NCBI GenBank assembly: GCA_022770345.1
Contig: JALEII010000054.1
Coordinates: 1 to 44,994, forward strand
Direction of reading: 5' to 3'
DNA length: 44,994 nt
Source of the DNA: Clostridiales bacterium
GTDB lineage: Bacteria; Bacillota; Clostridia; Oscillospirales; Oscillospiraceae
Positions 14,497 through 22,861 of the stretch are shown here, piece by piece. The stretch's first letter is position 1; every line of letters begins with the position of its first letter. The position numbers and the translations under genes were made by a program. The notes below the pieces were generated by a model. It was not told where the DNA came from. It ran no database searches and saw only the letters and a program-made list of their open reading frames with translations.

Positions 14497-15675
14497 ATGG
14501 CATCGTTGCTTCTGGCCGTTATTTATCTGGCCTTTATCAGTCTCGGCCTGCCGGATGCCCTGCTGGGGGCGGCCTGGCCGGTGATGCACACGGAGTTTGG
14601 CGTGAGCGTATCCTATATGGGAATGATCTCCATCATCATTTCCATGGGGACCATTCTCTCCAGCCTTCTTTCCGACCGGATGACCCGGCGGTTCGGGGCG
14701 GGAATCGTGACCCTTGCCAGCGTGGCCCTGACGGCGGCGGCCCTGATGGGCTTTTCCTTTGCCCATTCCTTCTGGCTGCTGTGCCTGCTGGCCATTCCCT
14801 ACGGCCTGGGGGCCGGCGGCGTGGATGCGGCCCTGAATAACTATGTGGCCCTGCATTATGCCAGCCGGCACATGAGCTGGCTCCACTGTATGTGGGGCAT
14901 CGGGGCTTCCGTTGGCCCCAGCATCATGGGCTACGCACTGGCCGGCGGACATAGCTGGAATATGGGCTACCGCTATGTAGGCTTCCTGCAGATCGGCCTG
15001 ACGGTCATCCTGCTTCTGAGCCTGCCCCTGTGGGGAAAGCGGGATGTGGGAGCAAAAGAGGAAGCCAAGCGGGCCAAAGCTCTGTCCTTCCGGGAGATTT
15101 TACATATTCCCGGGGCCGTGCCGGCGTTTGTGGCCTTCTTCTGCTACTGCGCTCTGGAATCTACCGCCGGACAGTGGGCCAGCAGCTATTTCGTTATGAA
15201 GATCCATCTTACCGAGGACGAAGCCGCCAGCCTGGCCAGCCTTTTCTACATTGGCATCACCGTGGGACGGGTCATCAGCGGCTTCCTGACCATGCGTTTT
15301 TCCGACAAGCAGATGATCCGTATTGGCCAGGGGGTGCTGGCCGTGGGTGTGGCATTGCTGATCTTCTCCACCGGGAAGTACGCCGCCGCAGTTGCCATGG
15401 TTCTCATAGGCCTGGGCTGTGCGCCCATTTATCCCTGCGTCATTCACTCCACTCCCGCCAACTTCGGTGAGGAAAACTCTCAGGCACTGGTGGGCGTGCA
15501 GATGGCCAGCGCCTACTTGGGTTCTCTGACCATGGCCCCGGTGTTTGGCCTGGTGGCCCGGCATCTGTCCGTGAGCCTCTTTGGCTTCTATTTGCTTGCC
15601 ATTTTGCTTCTGATGGTCTTTATGAATGAAAAACTGAATTGCATCAGTGCCAAACGGGCCGGAACCGGAAAATGA
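14497..15675 (+). CDS. Major facilitator superfamily transporter
   Basis: A 392-residue, probably 12-span MFS permease. The first span reads LLLAVIYLAFISLGLPDALLGAAWPVM, a pattern of the FucP/YbjJ-like sugar or drug branch; the loop 2-3 motif reads LLSDRMTRRFGAG, the A-motif variant. LHCMWGIGASVGPSIMGY is the span-5 region. The substrate is unknown. The start ATG 14497 follows GGAGG; an in-frame TTG at 14479 overlaps that ribosome site. A terminator lies between it and the gene upstream, so its transcription must come from read-through or from a promoter inside the DHHW gene. Confidence 0.88.
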   Translation: MASLLLAVIYLAFISLGLPDALLGAAWPVMHTEFGVSVSYMGMISIIISMGTILSSLLSDRMTRRFGAGIVTLASVALTAAALMGFSFAHSFWLLCLLAIPYGLGAGGVDAALNNYVALHYASRHMSWLHCMWGIGASVGPSIMGYALAGGHSWNMGYRYVGFLQIGLTVILLLSLPLWGKRDVGAKEEAKRAKALSFREILHIPGAVPAFVAFFCYCALESTAGQWASSYFVMKIHLTEDEAASLASLFYIGITVGRVISGFLTMRFSDKQMIRIGQGVLAVGVALLIFSTGKYAAAVAMVLIGLGCAPIYPCVIHSTPANFGEENSQALVGVQMASAYLGSLTMAPVFGLVARHLSVSLFGFYLLAILLLMVFMNEKLNCISAKRAGTGK

Positions 15676-15720
15676 CCCCGGAAAAAACGGGAAAAGCCCC
15701 GTATTTGGACAAAATACACC

Positions 15721-15749
15721 TTGTAATTATGAGAAAAAGAATGTATAAT
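15721..15749 (+). promoter_or_regulatory. murC promoter
   Basis: TTGTAA (15721-15726), 17-base spacer, consensus TATAAT (15744-15749), about 30 bases ahead of the murC ribosome site. Confidence 0.8.
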
Positions 15750-15794
15750 AAGCAGGTTGACTGGAATTGACAGATCTGGAGGTTTGTTGCAATT

Positions 15795-17153
15795 ATGAAG
15801 AATCGAACCCAGGAATTGAAGCAGTATCTTCAGCCGGGCAGGCACGTCCACCTCGTCGGCATCGGCGGCGTGTCCATGCGGCCCTTGGGGTTGGTGCTCA
15901 AGGGCATGGGCCTGCTTGTTACCGGCTCGGATATGAACGCTTCCGTTTCCACGGATGAACTCATCTCCCGGGGCATTCAGGTGTCCATCGGCCACCGGGA
16001 GGAGAATATCGCCGGGGCGGACTGCATCATCCGCACGGCGGCAGCTCATAATGATAACCCGGAGATCGCAGCGGCCCGGGCCGCGGGGGTGCCCGTCTTT
16101 GAGCGGGCCCAGGCATGGGGCGTGATCATGCAGAATTACCGCAACGCCGTATGCATTTCCGGTACCCATGGCAAGACGACCACCACCTCCATGGTGACCC
16201 ATATCCTCATGGAAGCGGCAATGGATCCTACGGTGATGATTGGAGGCTACCTGCCTTTGCTTCGTGCGGGCCACCGGGTGGGCCAGGGAGATACCATCGT
16301 GCTGGAAAGCTGCGAATACTGTGATTCCTTCCTGAATTTTTTCCCAACGCTGGCCGTAGTGCTGAATGTGGAGGCCGATCATCTGGACTATTTCAAGGAC
16401 CTGGCGGACGTGGAGAAATCCTTCCGGGCCTTTGCCCAGATGGCCACGGACTGCGTCATTGCCAACGGCGACGACCCACATACCCGCCGGGCTTTGGAGG
16501 GCATGGATTACATCTCTTTCGGCCTGGGCAATGAAAACCGCATCCATGCGGCCAACATGGGTCCCGACTGGCGGCACTTTGACGTGGTCTGCGACGGGAA
16601 AATCTACTGCCATGTGGACATGGGAGTCCTGGGCCATCACAATGCCCTGAACGCGCTGGCGGCGGCAGGTGTGGCTTGGCATCTGGGTGTTGCTCCGGAG
16701 GCTGTGAGTCGTGGTCTGGCTTCCTTCCATGGAGCCGGACGGCGGATGGAGTACAAGGGACGCTTTAACGGGGCAGACGTGTACGACGATTATGCCCATC
16801 ACCCGGACGAACTTGCGGCCACCCTGGAAACGGTCCGGACAATGGGCTATCAGCGACTGGTGCTGGCCTTCCAGCCTCATACCTACACCCGGACCAAGGA
16901 ACTGTTCCCGGATTTTGTCCGGGAACTGAAAAAGGCGGATGTTCTGGTGCTTGCGGAAATTTACGCCGCCCGGGAGCAGAACACCGTCGGCATTTCCTCC
17001 ATGGACCTGCAGGCCCAAATTCCCGGAAGCGTGTACTGCGAGACGCTGCCGGAGGTCACGTCCTATCTCCGGGAGATCGCCCGGCCGGGGGATGTCATCC
17101 TCACCGTGGGCGCCGGGGATATTTACCGGGCAGGGGAAGCACTGCTGAAATAA
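15795..17153 (+). CDS. murC: UDP-N-acetylmuramate--L-alanine ligase
   Basis: A 452-residue Mur ligase that adds the first amino acid, L-Ala, to UDP-MurNAc in peptidoglycan synthesis. Domain 1 shows HLVGIGGVSMRPLG (the usual second Gly-rich position is slightly altered); the ATP loop is SGTHGKTTTTSM (about 116-127); EADHLDYFKD and DYAHHPDEL are Mur-specific; the C-terminal domain shows FQPHTYTRTKEL and VGAGDIYRAGE. The length is normal. It opens a short operon with ddl (33-base gap) and the DUF1934 gene. Confidence 0.96.
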   Translation: MKNRTQELKQYLQPGRHVHLVGIGGVSMRPLGLVLKGMGLLVTGSDMNASVSTDELISRGIQVSIGHREENIAGADCIIRTAAAHNDNPEIAAARAAGVPVFERAQAWGVIMQNYRNAVCISGTHGKTTTTSMVTHILMEAAMDPTVMIGGYLPLLRAGHRVGQGDTIVLESCEYCDSFLNFFPTLAVVLNVEADHLDYFKDLADVEKSFRAFAQMATDCVIANGDDPHTRRALEGMDYISFGLGNENRIHAANMGPDWRHFDVVCDGKIYCHVDMGVLGHHNALNALAAAGVAWHLGVAPEAVSRGLASFHGAGRRMEYKGRFNGADVYDDYAHHPDELAATLETVRTMGYQRLVLAFQPHTYTRTKELFPDFVRELKKADVLVLAEIYAAREQNTVGISSMDLQAQIPGSVYCETLPEVTSYLREIARPGDVILTVGAGDIYRAGEALLK

Positions 17154-17186
17154 GGGCTTCGGTCAAAAGCGGAAAGGAAATTCATT

Positions 17187-18257
17187 ATGAAAAAACGGAA
17201 TGTATGCGTGCTGTTCGGCGGCATGAGCCCGGAGCATGAGGTGTCTCTGCGGTCGGCGGAGTACGTTTTGGAAAATCTGGACCCGGAGAAATACAACGTG
17301 TTTCCCGTGGGCATTACAAAAGAGGGCGATTGGGTCCTCTATACCGGCGGCGACTATTCCAAACTGCCCACCGAGGAGTGGATGGAGTATCCCAAGAACC
17401 GCCGGGCAGCCATTTCCCCAGTGCGAGGCCAGGGATTGCTGAGCTTCGAGGGCGACTGTGTGGTCCGGGAGCAGGTGGACGTGGTGTTCCCGGTGCTGCA
17501 TGGAGAGAACGGCGAGGACGGCACGGTTCAGGGACTTTTGCAACTGGCGGGTATTCCCTTCGTGGGCCCCCGGCTGGCGGCTTCCGCCGTGGCCATGGAT
17601 AAGACTCTGACCAAATTGGTTGCGGACAATGCGAAAATTCCTCAGGCGGCATGGCAGTTAGTCAGCCGTCGCGATATGGAGAAGCGGATGGACCGGACCC
17701 TGGAGGAACTGGAAGGCCGGTTCGACTATCCCATGTTTGTGAAGCCTGCTGGTACCGGCTCCTCTGTGGGCGTGTCCAAGGTCCGCACGAAAGAAGAACT
17801 GCGGGAGGCGCTGCTGATGGCAGCGGCTTACGATGAGAAGGTGCTGGTGGAGGAATTTATCGACGGCATCGAAGTGGAAGTGGCCGTCATGGGCAACGAC
17901 AGTCCCGTGGCCAGCGTCTGCGGCGAGATTGATTCCGGCGCAGACTTCTATGACTACGACGCAAAATATATCACCGATACCTCCGTGGCATACATTCCTG
18001 CCCGTCTGGAAGAAAATGTGGCTGAGCAGATTCGGGATATGGCCGTGCGGGTGTACAGCGCCATCGGCTGCCGGGGCCTGAGCAGGGTGGACTTCTTCGT
18101 GACAAAGAAGGACAGCCGTGTTGTGTTCAACGAAATCAACACCATCCCCGGCTTCACGTCCATTTCCATGTACCCCAAGCTGTTCGCCGCCAGCGGCATT
18201 CCCGGTAAGGAACTCATTGATTCCCTCATTGATCTTGCCATGGAGGATGCGGAATGA
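17187..18257 (+). CDS. ddl: D-alanine--D-alanine ligase
   Basis: A 356-residue ATP-grasp enzyme that makes D-Ala-D-Ala for the peptidoglycan stem. Seen are FGGMSPEHEVSLRSA at the N-terminus, VLHGENGEDGTVQG, the ATP loop MFVKPAGTGSSVGVSKV, and the metal-binding end VFNEINTIPGFTSISMYPK. The omega-loop reads FYDYDAKY, with Tyr as in normal Ddl, not the His of VanA-type D-Ala-D-Lac ligases, so a vancomycin-sensitive precursor is expected. Its stop overlaps the start of the next gene by 4 bases (ATGA). Confidence 0.96.
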   Translation: MKKRNVCVLFGGMSPEHEVSLRSAEYVLENLDPEKYNVFPVGITKEGDWVLYTGGDYSKLPTEEWMEYPKNRRAAISPVRGQGLLSFEGDCVVREQVDVVFPVLHGENGEDGTVQGLLQLAGIPFVGPRLAASAVAMDKTLTKLVADNAKIPQAAWQLVSRRDMEKRMDRTLEELEGRFDYPMFVKPAGTGSSVGVSKVRTKEELREALLMAAAYDEKVLVEEFIDGIEVEVAVMGNDSPVASVCGEIDSGADFYDYDAKYITDTSVAYIPARLEENVAEQIRDMAVRVYSAIGCRGLSRVDFFVTKKDSRVVFNEINTIPGFTSISMYPKLFAASGIPGKELIDSLIDLAMEDAE

Positions 18258-18676
18258 AGAAAAACGTGCTTCTCTCCATCCGGGGCTGTCAGAACTATCA
18301 AGGTCAGGAACCGGACGTGATCGAAATGGTCACAGAGGGCACACTGGAGCTGCAGCCGGACGGCTGGGAGATCAGCTATGAGGAAAGCGAGCTGACGGGA
18401 CTGAAAGGGGTTCACACCTCTTTTGCCGCCCAGAACGGGGTTATTACCCTGACCCGCAGCGGTGCCCTGAATTCGCAGATGGTCTTTCAGGAGGGGGTCA
18501 GCCATGATTCCCTGTACCAGACGGAGTTCGGTGCCTTGATGATTACCGTCACAGCCAGGGCTTTGCAGGATACCCTCAGCGAGCAGGGCGGCACCGTGGA
18601 CCTGAGCTATAGCATCGAGATCGAGCAGACCGCCGCCGGGACCATTGATTATCATTTGGACGTAAAAATCAAATAA
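18254..18676 (+). CDS. DUF1934 (YwiB-like) protein
   Basis: A 140-residue protein of the DUF1934 family, a small lipocalin-like beta-barrel of unknown function found across Firmicutes. It begins MKKNVLLSIRGCQNYQGQEPD, then alternates short strands (WEISYEESELTGLKGVHTSF, VITLTRSG, DYHLDVKIK). It is coupled to ddl by a 4-base overlap and ends the murC operon in front of a bidirectional terminator. Confidence 0.88.
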   Translation: MKKNVLLSIRGCQNYQGQEPDVIEMVTEGTLELQPDGWEISYEESELTGLKGVHTSFAAQNGVITLTRSGALNSQMVFQEGVSHDSLYQTEFGALMITVTARALQDTLSEQGGTVDLSYSIEIEQTAAGTIDYHLDVKIK

Positions 18677-18683
18677 TGCAGCA

Positions 18684-18714
18684 AAAAGCGCCTTCCGTAT
18701 CCGAAGGCGCTTTT
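18684..18714. terminator. Bidirectional terminator between converging operons
   Basis: A perfect 12-bp stem (18684-18695 with 18703-18714), 7-base loop, with A and T runs on the two sides. It serves the murC operon (+) and the cobalamin operon (-), whose last genes face each other here. Confidence 0.9.
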
Positions 18715-18716
18715 GC

Positions 18717-19271
18717 TTATGGAATTTTCTCGTAGCGTACCGGGGTTTTTCCGGAAAACGTCACCGTGAAGCCCTGGCCCGGGGCAAGGGAATAGTCGTA
18801 ACGAATCCCACCGAACCAGTGCATCATCAGCAAGGCGATGACCCCGCCGTGAATCACCCCGCAGGTATCGATGCCTGCTTCCAGCAGATCTTCTACCGCT
18901 TGCAGGCTCCGGGCCAGCACCGCCTGTGCATCCTCGCCGCCGGGGCAGGGGAGATGCTCGGAATCCTCGCACCAATGGCGGTAGTCCGGGTCATCCTTCA
19001 ATTCTTCGTAGCTGTGCATTTCAAAGCGCCCAAAGTCCATTTCCCGCAGGCCGGGGAGAATTTTGTGGGGCAGAGGGCCGTAAATTGCCTGAAAGGTCTG
19101 CTCCGTGCGAACCATCCCGCTGGTAAAATACCGGGGGGCCTTCGGATAGCGTGCAGCGTTGGCCGCCAAAGCCTGGGCGGACTGGGGCAGCAGGGCCAAG
19201 TCTGTGGAGCCGTAGTATAGGCGGAGGAGGGTGGCCCTCGTGTCCCCATGGCGAATCAGGGTCAGCTTCAT
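18717..19271 (-). CDS. cobC: CobC-like histidine phosphatase (alpha-ribazole phosphatase)
   Basis: A 184-residue phosphoglycerate-mutase-fold phosphatase. The N-terminal LTLIRHGDTRA carries the phospho-accepting His (RHG), MDFGRFE resembles the LxExxFG segment, and VIHGGVIALLM carries the second His. In this operon it most likely removes the phosphate from alpha-ribazole-5'-phosphate or adenosylcobalamin-5'-phosphate. The start is ATG 19271, after GGAGGAG and overlapping the stop of the preceding gene by 4 bases; the open frame further upstream lies within that gene. It is the last gene of the operon. Confidence 0.83.
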   Translation of the reverse strand: MKLTLIRHGDTRATLLRLYYGSTDLALLPQSAQALAANAARYPKAPRYFTSGMVRTEQTFQAIYGPLPHKILPGLREMDFGRFEMHSYEELKDDPDYRHWCEDSEHLPCPGGEDAQAVLARSLQAVEDLLEAGIDTCGVIHGGVIALLMMHWFGGIRYDYSLAPGQGFTVTFSGKTPVRYEKIP

Positions 19272-19618
19272 TTCAGAATCTCCTCCAACCCGCAGAAAAT
19301 GCGGACCACGCGGTCCGATTGGACGGCGATTTTCTGCACCAGAGACCCGTGACATTCCCGCCAGGCCCGTTCCTCCGGGTCCATGGGTACGATGCCGCTG
19401 CCGATTTCCCGAGAGATGAGGATGCTGTCCCGGAACAGGGGCAGATATTTTTCCGGGTTCGGCTCCCGCCTGGTCAGAGCCTCCAGATGGGTGAAGCAGG
19501 GATAGGGCCGGTCCGGGTCGCCGTCAGACAAATCGAAAATGTCGTCCTTTGTCAGGAAATAGCGCTTTGCGGCGTAGGTCAGCTTGCCTTGGTAGGCACC
19601 GCCGAGAATCAAAACCAT
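19268..19618 (-). CDS. Short CobU-like protein
   Basis: A 116-residue protein that looks like a shrunken CobU (adenosylcobinamide kinase/guanylyltransferase). It keeps a P-loop-like start, ILGGAYQGKLT, and the C-terminal CobU segment ISREIGSGIVPMDPEERAWRE...VRIFCGLEEILK, but lacks the middle of the usual 180-residue enzyme, including the guanylylated-His region RHRxxR. It sits between cobS and cobC with a 4-base gap and a 4-base overlap, so it is made with the pathway enzymes. It may be a regulatory or single-activity paralogue; function is not established. Confidence 0.72.
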   Translation of the reverse strand: MVLILGGAYQGKLTYAAKRYFLTKDDIFDLSDGDPDRPYPCFTHLEALTRREPNPEKYLPLFRDSILISREIGSGIVPMDPEERAWRECHGSLVQKIAVQSDRVVRIFCGLEEILK

Positions 19619-19622
19619 GCTT

Positions 19623-20357
19623 TTACCTCCCCAAGGCCCAGACGGCCACGCCTACCAGCTCCCCCAGAGTCAAGGCGAAGCCGGAAATATCCCCAGACAT
19701 TCCGTCCAACTGACGGTAGCCGTATGCAGCGGCGAGTTCATAAGCGGCAGCTGCTGCCATCGGGCCAAAGCTGAAAGAGATGCCGATAGGCAGAATGGTG
19801 AATAGTCCCAGCAGCAGGCACAGCGTAGCGGTCAGACCGCCGCCCAGGTGGCTCATGGACGCATATTGGCTGGTCCCCATGGGCCGCAGCCTGCCCACGG
19901 CCAGACCGGCGCAGCACCGGACGGCGGCGGGGATAAAGCACAGGCCCAGCAGACTCCGGTTCTCGCCGGCGGAAAGGAACAGGCTCCATTGGCCCAGAGA
20001 GAGCAGCACGATGCAGATGACCGCAAAAGCACCGCAATGGGAATCCTTCAGGATTTTCTGCCGGGTGGCCAGATCCCGACGGGACAGAATGGCGTCGCAC
20101 ACGTCCATGTAGCCGTCCAGATGGATGAATCCGGTGAGCAACCAGGGAAATACCGCCAGCAGTAAATGGACCGCAGGATTGTCCCATCGGCTCAGCAGCC
20201 GGAAGCACAGAGTCCAAAGCCCCCCCACTATCAGCCCCACCAGCGGCAGGCAGGTGAGCATCTGCCCACGGGCCTTCTCATTCCACCGGGGCAGGGGATT
20301 GGGGATCGCCAGGAACATTCCCCAGGCCATGGAGAAGCCGTCCAACCATTTTCCCAT
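19623..20357 (-). CDS. cobS: Adenosylcobinamide-GDP ribazoletransferase
   Basis: A 244-residue membrane protein that joins adenosylcobinamide-GDP to the activated lower-ligand riboside, the last major step of cobalamin assembly. Seen are FSMAWGMFLAIPNPLPRW, GFIHLDGYMDVCDAI and RRDLATRQKILKDSHCGAFAV, the metal-binding DGxxDxxD-like segment and following loop of CobS, with several hydrophobic spans. The start is ATG 20357 after AAAGGAG. This places its first 80 bases inside the end of cobU in another frame. Confidence 0.93.
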   Translation of the reverse strand: MGKWLDGFSMAWGMFLAIPNPLPRWNEKARGQMLTCLPLVGLIVGGLWTLCFRLLSRWDNPAVHLLLAVFPWLLTGFIHLDGYMDVCDAILSRRDLATRQKILKDSHCGAFAVICIVLLSLGQWSLFLSAGENRSLLGLCFIPAAVRCCAGLAVGRLRPMGTSQYASMSHLGGGLTATLCLLLGLFTILPIGISFSFGPMAAAAAYELAAAYGYRQLDGMSGDISGFALTLGELVGVAVWALGR

Positions 20358-20889
20358 ATTTGTCCGCTCCTTTCCAAAAGTGGGGCAGTCCCGCCGCCAC
20401 TTCCAATACCAGATCAAATTCTTCTGCCGCCCTTCGGCAGACCAGCGCCAGCCCCCGGCGGTAATTCTCCGTCAGGGGGTCAAATTGGATGCCGTCCCGG
20501 AACACCTCGTCGCAGACGCAGACGAAATTTTGGGGATGGGTGCTGACGGTCAGGAGATCCCGGCACAGCCGCTCCGAAGCGCCTGGGTCTACGTCTTGGC
20601 TTGAGAACATTTCGCAGGCCAGGGCAGCGGTGATGCTGTCAAAAAGCACCGTGCCGGCAGAGACGATGAGGGGTAGGGCAGCGGGTAGATTTCTTCCCCA
20701 CTCAACGGTCTCAAAGCCCCACCCGTCCCGCTCTAAGCGATGTCGGGCAATGCGGGCATCGTCCTCTCCGTCCATCGGCTCCATGGTGGCCCAATAGTAC
20801 AGTTTCTTTCCGGCAGCTATCCCTCTGGCGAGACGCTGGGCCAGCATACTTTTGCCGCTTTTGCTGCCGCCTAAAATCAGAATTCTCAC
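20278..20889 (-). CDS. cobU: CobU-type adenosylcobinamide kinase/guanylyltransferase
   Basis: A 203-residue protein with P-loop LGGSKSGKS (residues 6-14), the guanylylation region ARIARHRLERDGWGFETVE with its conserved His, and DSITAALACEMF in place of the usual DCLTxWLxNL. The segment CDEVFRDGIQFDPLTENYRRGL replaces the common SNEVGxGIVPENxLAR, so this is a divergent CobU. The start is GTG 20889, overlapping the cobT stop by 4 bases (GTGA). Its C-terminal tail overlaps cobS by 80 bases, an unusually long overlap for a conserved pathway. Confidence 0.85.
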   Translation of the reverse strand: MRILILGGSKSGKSMLAQRLARGIAAGKKLYYWATMEPMDGEDDARIARHRLERDGWGFETVEWGRNLPAALPLIVSAGTVLFDSITAALACEMFSSQDVDPGASERLCRDLLTVSTHPQNFVCVCDEVFRDGIQFDPLTENYRRGLALVCRRAAEEFDLVLEVAAGLPHFWKGADKYGKMVGRLLHGLGNVPGDPQSPAPVE

Positions 20890-21983
20890 GGGGCATTTAC
20901 CGTAAAGCTGTCCTGGGCCCGGATGGGTTCCAGGTAATCGTCCTGAATGGCTGCCTCTGCGAAGGTCCCCATGCCGTTCATCACGGCACAGGCAGCCTTG
21001 AGAATCTGAAAGGCAATGGGACAGCCACTGCCCTCGCCCAGGCGCATATCCAGCAGCAGGCAGGGCTCCAGACCTAACTCCGCTGCCGCCAGCCGGTAGC
21101 CGATTTCGTAGGAAGCGTGGGACAGGAACAGAAAGTCCTTCGTGTTGGAATTCAGGCGGCAGGCACAAAGGGCGGCCACGATGGAAATAAAGCCGTCTAC
21201 CACTGCTGGGATGCGCTGCAAGGCACACCCCAGAAACACGCCGGTCATGGCGGCCAGGTCCAGCCCACCCACAGCGGACAGTACGTCCACAACGTCCTCT
21301 TGGTCCGGGTGATGGAGGGCCAAGGCCGTGGTGATGACCTGCTTTTTTACGGCAAATGCCTGGTCCGTAAGCCCGCCGCCCCGGCCTGTGACGGCTTCCG
21401 GTGTGGCTCCGGTCAGCGCCGAAAGCACGGCGGCGGAGGTCGTGGTGTTGCCAATGCCCATTTCCCCAACGCCTACGGCGTTTACGCCGTCTTTGGCGGC
21501 GTCTGCGGCCAGGTCCAGTCCAACAGACATGGCATCCAGGACCTGCTGCCGGGTTAGGGCCCGCTCCTTGGCGATGTTGCCTGTGGAGCGGCGGATTTTT
21601 CGGTCCAGGACCCCCGGAATTCTCCGGTCCGTATCGATGCCCAGGTCGGCAACGACTACCTCGTTGCCAAAATAGTAGGCCAGGGAGGACATTCCGGTGA
21701 TGTGCCGGGTCATGTTGATGACCTGAGACAGGGTCACGGAGGTGGGGGCCGAGGAGACCCCTTCGGCGGTGACGCCGTTGTCCGCCGCCAGCACAATGAC
21801 CCGGCATTTTTTAATTTCATTTTTCACCTTTCTCGTAATGCCTGCCAGCCGGATGGAGTAGTCCTCCAGCTTTCCCAGACTGCCGGGGGGCTTGGCCAAC
21901 TCCGCCTGCCGCTGGCGGGCTTTTTCCATGGCGGAGTTGTCCGCTGGGGCAATGGGAAGGCATTTCAATTCATATTCCGTCAT
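20886..21983 (-). CDS. cobT: Nicotinate-nucleotide--dimethylbenzimidazole phosphoribosyltransferase
   Basis: A 365-residue enzyme that activates the lower ligand base of cobalamin by transferring phosphoribose from nicotinate mononucleotide. Seen are AKPPGSLGKLE, VLAADNGVTAEGVSSAP, GEMGIGNTTTSAAV, TGRGGGLTD and the catalytic RLGEGSG with Glu317, the same number as in Salmonella CobT. The start is ATG 21983 after GAGGAA, overlapping the upstream gene by 4 bases. Which base it uses (benzimidazole or purine type) cannot be told. Confidence 0.96.
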   Translation of the reverse strand: MTEYELKCLPIAPADNSAMEKARQRQAELAKPPGSLGKLEDYSIRLAGITRKVKNEIKKCRVIVLAADNGVTAEGVSSAPTSVTLSQVINMTRHITGMSSLAYYFGNEVVVADLGIDTDRRIPGVLDRKIRRSTGNIAKERALTRQQVLDAMSVGLDLAADAAKDGVNAVGVGEMGIGNTTTSAAVLSALTGATPEAVTGRGGGLTDQAFAVKKQVITTALALHHPDQEDVVDVLSAVGGLDLAAMTGVFLGCALQRIPAVVDGFISIVAALCACRLNSNTKDFLFLSHASYEIGYRLAAAELGLEPCLLLDMRLGEGSGCPIAFQILKAACAVMNGMGTFAEAAIQDDYLEPIRAQDSFTVNAP

Positions 21984-22750
21984 AATGTTCCTCTTTTCAG
22001 CAAGCCCCACCGGCAAAGTGCATCCAGGGATGGGGCGCAATTCTGATTTTCCAGGGTCAGCGTGGCTTCCGGGCAGAGGGCTAAGGCCCGATCCAGCAGG
22101 GCCTCCATGGGGAGGGTCCCCTGGTCCAGGCTGGCGTGGAGATCGTCGCTGCCGTCGTTGTTGTGGAGGTGCAGATGTTCCAGCCAGGGGGCTACGGGGG
22201 TCAGCCAGTCCATGGGCTTCACTTCTGTTAAGCAGGTATTGGCGTGGCCCACATCCAAACACAGCCGCAGCCGGGGATCGTTGACAGCCTCTGCCACCTG
22301 CACCAGCATTTCCGGACTGGGGTCCATGACGTTTTCCAGACACAGGACTATGTTTTCCGGCAGCGATTCCAGAAAATCCCGCCAGAATCGGACACTTTCA
22401 GCCACAAACCACTCCGGGAAATAAATATGCGGGATGAAGCCGCTGTGGACTACGATTTTGGAAATGCTCAGGGCCTGAGCTATGTTTATGGTCTGCCGGA
22501 AGCGTTTTTTGACGATTTCCCGTACCAGCGGGTCCACAGCACAGGGGGATAGTTCTGCGAAGGGGGCGTGAAGCACGAAATTCCCAATGCCGGATATTTC
22601 TTTTTTCGCTTCTTCCAGCCAAACGGGGTCCTCCAGATTGGGGGCGTATGTAAAGGTAGTCAATTCCAATCCGAAACCCCATTTCCGGGCTAGGACCGGG
22701 GCCTCCGGGTCCATGCCGGAAAGAAATAATTTCCCTGCGGGAATTTCCAT
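21980..22750 (-). CDS. TIM-barrel (xylose isomerase/AP endonuclease 2-like) protein
   Basis: A 256-residue protein of the sugar phosphate isomerase/epimerase-like TIM-barrel superfamily. Barrel-strand motifs with likely metal ligands are FVLHAPF, IVVHSGF, CLENV (Glu), LCLDVGHANT (Asp, His), HLHNND and TLENQN (Glu). It is the first gene of the cobalamin nucleotide-loop operon and is coupled to cobT by a 4-base overlap, so a role in supplying or modifying a lower-ligand precursor is tempting but is inference only; no such enzyme is part of the known pathway. Start ATG 22750 follows AGGAGG. Confidence 0.78.
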   Translation of the reverse strand: MEIPAGKLFLSGMDPEAPVLARKWGFGLELTTFTYAPNLEDPVWLEEAKKEISGIGNFVLHAPFAELSPCAVDPLVREIVKKRFRQTINIAQALSISKIVVHSGFIPHIYFPEWFVAESVRFWRDFLESLPENIVLCLENVMDPSPEMLVQVAEAVNDPRLRLCLDVGHANTCLTEVKPMDWLTPVAPWLEHLHLHNNDGSDDLHASLDQGTLPMEALLDRALALCPEATLTLENQNCAPSLDALCRWGLLKRGTL

Positions 22751-22778
22751 GGGCGTTTCCTCCTGACGCGTTTCCTAT

Positions 22779-22807
22779 ATTATAGCGGATATTGTCGGGA
22801 ATTGCCA
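22779..22807 (-). promoter_or_regulatory. Promoter of the cobalamin operon
   Basis: Minus-strand consensus TATAAT (22784-22779) with a weak TGGCAA (22807-22802) 17 bases upstream. Only about 20 bases separate the start of transcription from the ribosome site, so there is no room for a cobalamin riboswitch. Confidence 0.6.
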
Positions 22808-22832
22808 CAGGAAAATTTTCCGCTTGTGCTGC

Positions 22833-22861
22833 TTGACAGACTGTGATAGGATATAGATAAA
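22833..22861 (+). promoter_or_regulatory. Promoter of the GH2 glycosidase gene
   Basis: Consensus TTGACA (22833-22838), 17-base spacer, GATAAA (22856-22861). It is divergent from the cobalamin operon promoter. Confidence 0.6.

Noticed and set aside
17187..18257. VanA-type D-Ala-D-Lac ligase
   Set aside because: The omega-loop Tyr (FYDYDAKY) is that of normal D-Ala-D-Ala ligases and no van genes are nearby.
20278..21807. Reading cobU as a 509-residue protein extending back over cobT
   Set aside because: The upstream part is a frame-shifted shadow of cobT; the GTGA overlap at 20889 gives a normal start.
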